Assembly: GCF_006965485.1 (NCBI RefSeq)
Contig: NZ_CP041360.1
Location: 4,196,501 to 4,260,500 of the forward strand
Direction of reading: 5' to 3'
From: Spirosoma sp. KCTC 42546
GTDB taxonomy: Bacteria; Bacteroidota; Bacteroidia; Cytophagales; Spirosomataceae
DNA length: 64,000 nucleotides
Shown here: one piece after another, positions 61,146-64,000 of the stretch
Layout: each line of letters begins with the position of its first letter
Numbering within the stretch: position 1 is the first letter of the stretch
The notes under the pieces: model-generated
The model's database searches: none
Told to the model about the DNA's origin: nothing
What the model saw: only the letters and a program-made list of their open reading frames with translations
Made by a program: the position numbers and the translations under genes

Positions 61146-61397
61146 ATGACTACTCAACAAACACCTGCTGTAAACCCCTCATTTCCAAGCCCGGAGAATT
61201 TCCTGAATGACATTGAAAATTGCCTCAGCCTATACACTCTCAATGTGCTAAAAGACCGGTTGGTTAGTCAATATCGGATCAATCCAACGATCGACACAGA
61301 GGCCTATGATTCTATCTGGAAAGCCATGCACCGGAAGTCATGGAAACTTAAAGGCAAGTGGAATAAATCCAGCCATCGCTTCCTGTCTGTAGCCTAG
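61146..61397 (+). CDS. 83-residue protein of unknown function
   Basis: This small helical protein begins MTTQQTPAVNPSFPSPENFL. A Pro-rich start leads into IENCLSLYTLNVLKDRLVSQ and a basic tail (MHRKSWKLKGKWNKSSHRFL). It has no signal or membrane segment. The upstream sequence TATCTTTCGTATAG is AT-rich and could hold a promoter. Coding seems real because the frame is closed cleanly before a repeat and the residue composition is protein-like, but no family is recognised. Confidence 0.5.
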   Translation: MTTQQTPAVNPSFPSPENFLNDIENCLSLYTLNVLKDRLVSQYRINPTIDTEAYDSIWKAMHRKSWKLKGKWNKSSHRFLSVA

Positions 61398-61422
61398 CCA
61401 CTCGGCTAACACATGCGCTCAG

Positions 61423-61569
61423 GTTCTCGCTTGGCTACGCCGACCAGGCTGGCGTACCAGTGAATTCTATTTCTTCAAGGGCCTCTGGCCCGTTTTTGAC
61501 GTAATCTGCTTTTCTCCGGCCAGAGGCCATTAAAACAATAGCCCTTACTCGGCATAGCCAAGCGAGAAC
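61423..61569. repeat. Long inverted repeat, second copy of the CTCGCTTGGC family
   Basis: Outer arms GTTCTCGCTTGGCTACGCCG (61423) and GGCATAGCCAAGCGAGAAC (to 61569); inner words GGGCCTCTGGCCC (about 61479) and CCGGCCAGAGGCC (61516). It shares both arm and core with 26098-26220 but has a changed middle. Confidence 0.88.
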
Positions 61570-61589
61570 ATGTGAATGGCCAACTTTCC

Positions 61590-63671
61590 CTACTTGACAA
61601 GCCAGACCTGTTGCGTGAAGGCACCATTGATCGCAGCATCCCACACCTCAACCCGCATCCAGGTTCTATTTTTGAGATTAGTGGTCAACGTGAGTGTCTG
61701 CTTGCCAAACGGAAGCGTGTTCATCAGGTCAATACGTTCGCGATAGACCTGGTTGCCATCTCCCGATATGATTTCGGCAAACGTTAACGGGAATGTCCAG
61801 TTTACGGTTAACGAAATGGTCGCTTTTCCATCCGCAGAGAGCTTTAGCGTTTCTCCTGCCCCTTTTCCATTGACCGAGAACGTGGGGAGCATGACCTCAC
61901 CCGTTGTTACGAAGAATTTACCCTGTTTCATCACATCCAGAATTGGCTGCCAGCCCTGACTGTAGTCTGGCAATTTATCCAACTGGAGATAGTTGACATT
62001 CAGGTGGGCGTAGGTTTCATTCTCCGGCTCCATCGAAAAAATGTCGGATTCCGCAATCACGTGCTTTTTTAATCCCCAGTTAGCCATATCGTCCATCAGA
62101 TCCAGTACGCGCCGACTTAACCGCGGCTCCGACAGATCCGCAGGAATATTTTTCCAGGCAGCTCCAAAAAAGTGGTCGGATTTATAAAAATCTTCGTCTT
62201 TGTATTGATCCGGAAATCCAGTCGAACCCTTCGTGCGGGCATGCGCTGTCCAGGCCAAACCATTCTCGGCCTCAAGAAGCTTCAACATGTCGTTTTTATC
62301 AGCAATGCGATACACTTTTCCGTAGGTCGGATCGTCCGTAACGAACGGCATCTCGGGTTTACGGGACATGATCCAGTACACTGGCTTCGGGAAAAAGTCC
62401 AGCCAGTGCCCCCCGAAAAAGTTATTCGGCTCTTCGCCCGGAAGTAATAGAAAGTTGTTGTCTGATAGTCGTTTACATTCACTGAACAAAGTTTTTAGTT
62501 CCAGCAGGCGTTGATCATCGGGCCCTTTGGGATGGCCGGGGCCATGAAACTCTGCCAGGTGCACAATATTGACGCCCGCGTTCTTGAACACGTTCACGAA
62601 GTTTGGCACCTTCGGTACGGGCTTTCCGGCCAGCACCGTGTTCATAACGTGTTCATTATGAAAGTGGCTCGACATAGTTTTGTAGCCAGGCAGCACGGGG
62701 TATTTATCGTTATGGGTGAAGCGTTTTACCTCGTCTAGCACTTGGGCTGGTTTATTGGTGCTGAGCAGGCAAAAGAAGTTTAACCGCTGCTGGGTTTTAG
62801 GGGGTGCATTCACCCAGGGAACCCAGCGCCTGTCGCCCATCAGGTCCTGCCGAATACCGATGCCAAACGCAGGTACCAAACTCCGGTAGTTAGTACCATA
62901 CCAGGTAAAATCCAGATTATAGGCTTCATCCAGCGGGTAAAAATATTGATGGGGGGCAGGAAATACCGCCAGACTACCCTGGTTATTGGCCCCGATAATT
63001 GTCCGGTATTTCACCGCCTGAGCTTTGTTGGGTTGGTTCAGGTCGGCCGTTACGCTTTGCATCTGGTTATCAGTATCCGACCAGGCAATGTTCGTCCAAA
63101 CCGGCTGTTTAGTCACCAGACCGGCATCATAGAGAATGGCCGTAGAATCCACCTCTGTGGCCATCACCGCGGCCACATTAAACAGGGGACTTCCATTATA
63201 AACCGTAATTTCAAGCGCACCTTTGAAGGTAGCGGCTTCCACCTCCGAGAGTCTGACTACGGTTCGGGAGCCAATGGTTTTGACACTGGCAGTCCGTTTG
63301 GACAATTCAACGGCGTACGATTTGTGGGGTAGTTTGTTCGTTTTATCGAAGAAGATATTCCAGCCATTTTGGGAAATTAAATCCCGTTTACCAATCGTCA
63401 GCACGAAAGCGGGGTCGAGCGCGCTGGCTATCTCACTAAATTTTCCCTGTTGAGATAGCTGAATGCTATTGAACAGGGGCTTTTGGGCATCAAGATTAAG
63501 GATCAATTTAGCCGTCTCTTTTCCATTGGCGAGCCAGCTAACAAGCAGGTTATTTCCCTGAGTGGTTACATTGGTGCCGTTTTTTTTCTGATAACCCGAT
63601 AAATCCACGGGTACCTGCGCGTAAACGCCTGAGCAAATCAGCACCAGTAAGGCTACTAATTGATTCTTCAT
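61590..63671 (-). CDS. Large secreted protein, possible PHP-type metallohydrolase
   Basis: This 693-residue exported protein has signal peptide MKNQLVALLVLICSGVYAQ. The first half (about 20-330) is beta-rich with no known family. The second half has histidine clusters in an order like PHP phosphoesterases or amidohydrolases (MSSHFHNEHVM, HLAEFHGPGHP, LLPGEEPNNFFGGHWLDFFP, LAWTAHARTKGS), followed by a C-terminal beta domain. A metal-dependent hydrolase role is inferred from these clusters only. No neighbour hints at a substrate. It is the last gene in the window. Confidence 0.65.
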   Translation of the reverse strand: MKNQLVALLVLICSGVYAQVPVDLSGYQKKNGTNVTTQGNNLLVSWLANGKETAKLILNLDAQKPLFNSIQLSQQGKFSEIASALDPAFVLTIGKRDLISQNGWNIFFDKTNKLPHKSYAVELSKRTASVKTIGSRTVVRLSEVEAATFKGALEITVYNGSPLFNVAAVMATEVDSTAILYDAGLVTKQPVWTNIAWSDTDNQMQSVTADLNQPNKAQAVKYRTIIGANNQGSLAVFPAPHQYFYPLDEAYNLDFTWYGTNYRSLVPAFGIGIRQDLMGDRRWVPWVNAPPKTQQRLNFFCLLSTNKPAQVLDEVKRFTHNDKYPVLPGYKTMSSHFHNEHVMNTVLAGKPVPKVPNFVNVFKNAGVNIVHLAEFHGPGHPKGPDDQRLLELKTLFSECKRLSDNNFLLLPGEEPNNFFGGHWLDFFPKPVYWIMSRKPEMPFVTDDPTYGKVYRIADKNDMLKLLEAENGLAWTAHARTKGSTGFPDQYKDEDFYKSDHFFGAAWKNIPADLSEPRLSRRVLDLMDDMANWGLKKHVIAESDIFSMEPENETYAHLNVNYLQLDKLPDYSQGWQPILDVMKQGKFFVTTGEVMLPTFSVNGKGAGETLKLSADGKATISLTVNWTFPLTFAEIISGDGNQVYRERIDLMNTLPFGKQTLTLTTNLKNRTWMRVEVWDAAINGAFTQQVWLVK

Positions 63672-64000
63672 AAACCCTCTTCGTTATGAACCTCATAAGT
63701 GGGTTGCTCGGAGAATCTAATGCCGTGGAGCTGTAGAAATGGGGTATTAGGAGGTTAGTAGGTTAGTAGGCAACCTATTTATTCAATATGGCCACCTGCT
63801 TAGAGGCAAAATCTACCACAGTCAGTAAAATCAGACGGCACAGGCCGCCCTGCGCCAAAGCGGCAACTTTTACGTTTCGTTAACATTCTTTTACTAGCCC
63901 GCCAACACATCTCAGCACAAAGACTGGTAGGTTTACGGTCTGTCGTTGCGGCCGTCCGCGGCTGCGGTTGACATTCGTTGGTATCAAAAAAGGAAAAAGG
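63672..64000. other. Gap without a recognisable gene at the window edge
   Basis: This is the region upstream of the secreted protein gene. It contains a short tandem word (GGTTAGTA twice, about 63753-63768) followed by CAACCTA, a possible small hairpin. No -7 consensus (TAnnTTTG) was found on the minus strand here. No RNA gene was recognised. Confidence 0.5.

Overview
The window looks like chromosome from a Spirosoma-like Bacteroidota (Cytophagales). The evidence is the gene families (PadR-linked FtsX permeases with the LGDLHERY prefix module, GH92 mannosidase, DUF4421, DUF4832, LytS/LytTR pair, ISAon1-type transposase), weak Shine-Dalgarno signals, and Bacteroidota -7 elements of the form TAnnTTTG. 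Genus is an inference from these features.

Layout. 1-4.5 kb: a cut DUF2461 gene, an AraC regulator divergent from an aldehyde dehydrogenase/DUF779 pair, and a DoxX protein. 4.5-8.6 kb: a spore-photoproduct-lyase-like radical SAM gene and a molybdate operon (Moco-fold protein, modA, modB, modC) behind a ModE-like palindrome. 8.7-12.3 kb: a two-gene membrane pair whose second gene runs into an IS4-type element with a broken transposase, then a nested palindrome block. 12.3-16.7 kb: Tag glycosylase, M19 dipeptidase, DUF4832 protein, DUF3050 protein. 16.9-25.9 kb: a minus-strand cluster HlyD-TolC-ABC ATPase-FtsX-FtsX-NtrC regulator-histidine kinase, preceded by a sigma-54-like promoter with two phased palindromes. 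26.3-38.7 kb: GH92, DUF4421, MDR reductase, a membrane-anchored HTH protein, alpha/beta hydrolase, two secreted laminin-G-like proteins and an SdrD-B-type surface protein. 38.8-52.6 kb: LytTR regulator, LytS kinase, four tandem 860-910-residue FtsX permeases and PadR, again with a sigma-54-like promoter and two copies of a related 16-bp palindrome. 52.9-64 kb: M14 carboxypeptidase, tRNA-Glu, an ISAon1-type element, small unknown genes, DinB, PIG3-type reductase, DUF2071 and a large secreted PHP-like protein.

Two themes run across the window. First, the efflux operon and the PadR/permease operon carry similar control regions (16-bp TGTnC-type palindromes in pairs 20-21 bp apart, about 90-120 bp upstream of imperfect -24/-12 elements). 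This suggests one NtrC-type activator could link them. Second, nearly every other intergenic gap holds a long inverted repeat of 60-150 bp. Arm sequences differ from gap to gap (purine-rich words, AATGGATAATG words, GTCATT words, GCAAAGG words), but four share the same GGCCTCTGGCC core inside different outer arms. Many sit between co-directional genes inside likely operons, so they are not simply terminators. Several apparent N-terminal extensions of genes are only read-through of these repeats, and starts were moved accordingly.
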